From assembly GCA_016302725.1 (NCBI GenBank), contig JAEDNB010000152.1:1-5243 (forward strand): 5,243 bases of DNA, written 5' to 3'. The stretch's first letter is position 1. Each line of letters begins with the position of its first letter. Of the stretch, positions 5,232-5,243 are shown one piece after another. The position numbers and the translations under genes were made by a program. Origin of the DNA: Lentisphaeria bacterium. GTDB lineage: Bacteria; Verrucomicrobiota; Lentisphaeria; Oligosphaerales; Oligosphaeraceae. The notes beneath the pieces were generated by a model. It saw only the letters and a list, made by a program, of their open reading frames with translations. It was not told where the DNA came from and searched no databases.

Positions 5232-5243
5232 CCCCCTGCGTGT

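Noticed and set aside
1..5243. CRISPR array, insertion sequence, toxin-antitoxin or defence module
   Set aside because: No regularly spaced repeats, transposase-like frames or paired small genes are visible. The window is accounted for by housekeeping genes and their control regions.

Overview
GC-rich bacterial chromosomal DNA holding two complete housekeeping genes, one small uncharacterised gene, one tRNA and the control elements between them. No mobile element, CRISPR array, toxin-antitoxin pair or defence gene was found. No taxonomic marker is decisive. The iPGM is of the long plant/trypanosomatid-like form, ClpB is a standard DnaK-partner disaggregase, and the small protein resembles (from memory, not searched) short orphan proteins of Verrucomicrobiota and related PVC bacteria. 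A PVC-group origin is therefore a low-confidence guess.

Layout, left to right. (1) 102-296 (+) is a short ORF ending in a compact Gly/Trp/Tyr-rich domain. Its frame stays open to the left edge, so it may be the tail of a longer protein. (2) 297-398 is a C-rich spacer with a perfect 11-bp inverted repeat and a G-rich opposite strand. (3) 399-2057 (+) is gpmI, the cofactor-independent phosphoglycerate mutase of glycolysis/gluconeogenesis, with all catalytic and metal ligands present. (4) 2058-2221 is the convergent gap to clpB, with a strong intrinsic terminator that probably serves both genes and further small hairpins on the clpB side. (5) 2222-4807 (-) is clpB, a full-length AAA+ disaggregase with a strong ribosome binding site. 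(6) 4808-5070 is the divergent control region. Towards clpB it carries an excellent match to a sigma-54 (-24/-12) promoter, an upstream palindrome, and a leader with two hairpins, one followed by a T run. Towards the tRNA it carries a sigma-70-like promoter. (7) 5071-5147 (+) is tRNA-Arg(UCU) with encoded CCA, followed by an intrinsic terminator at 5189-5231.

The genes do not form one pathway: central carbon metabolism, protein quality control and translation sit side by side as separate units. The most interesting signal is regulatory. clpB is usually driven by heat-shock sigma factors or CIRCE/HrcA or CtsR control, yet here the clearest upstream element is a sigma-54-type promoter, and no CIRCE was seen. 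The + strand is C-richer than G in the lines sampled from both oppositely oriented genes, which suggests a replication-strand bias with + as the lagging-type strand.
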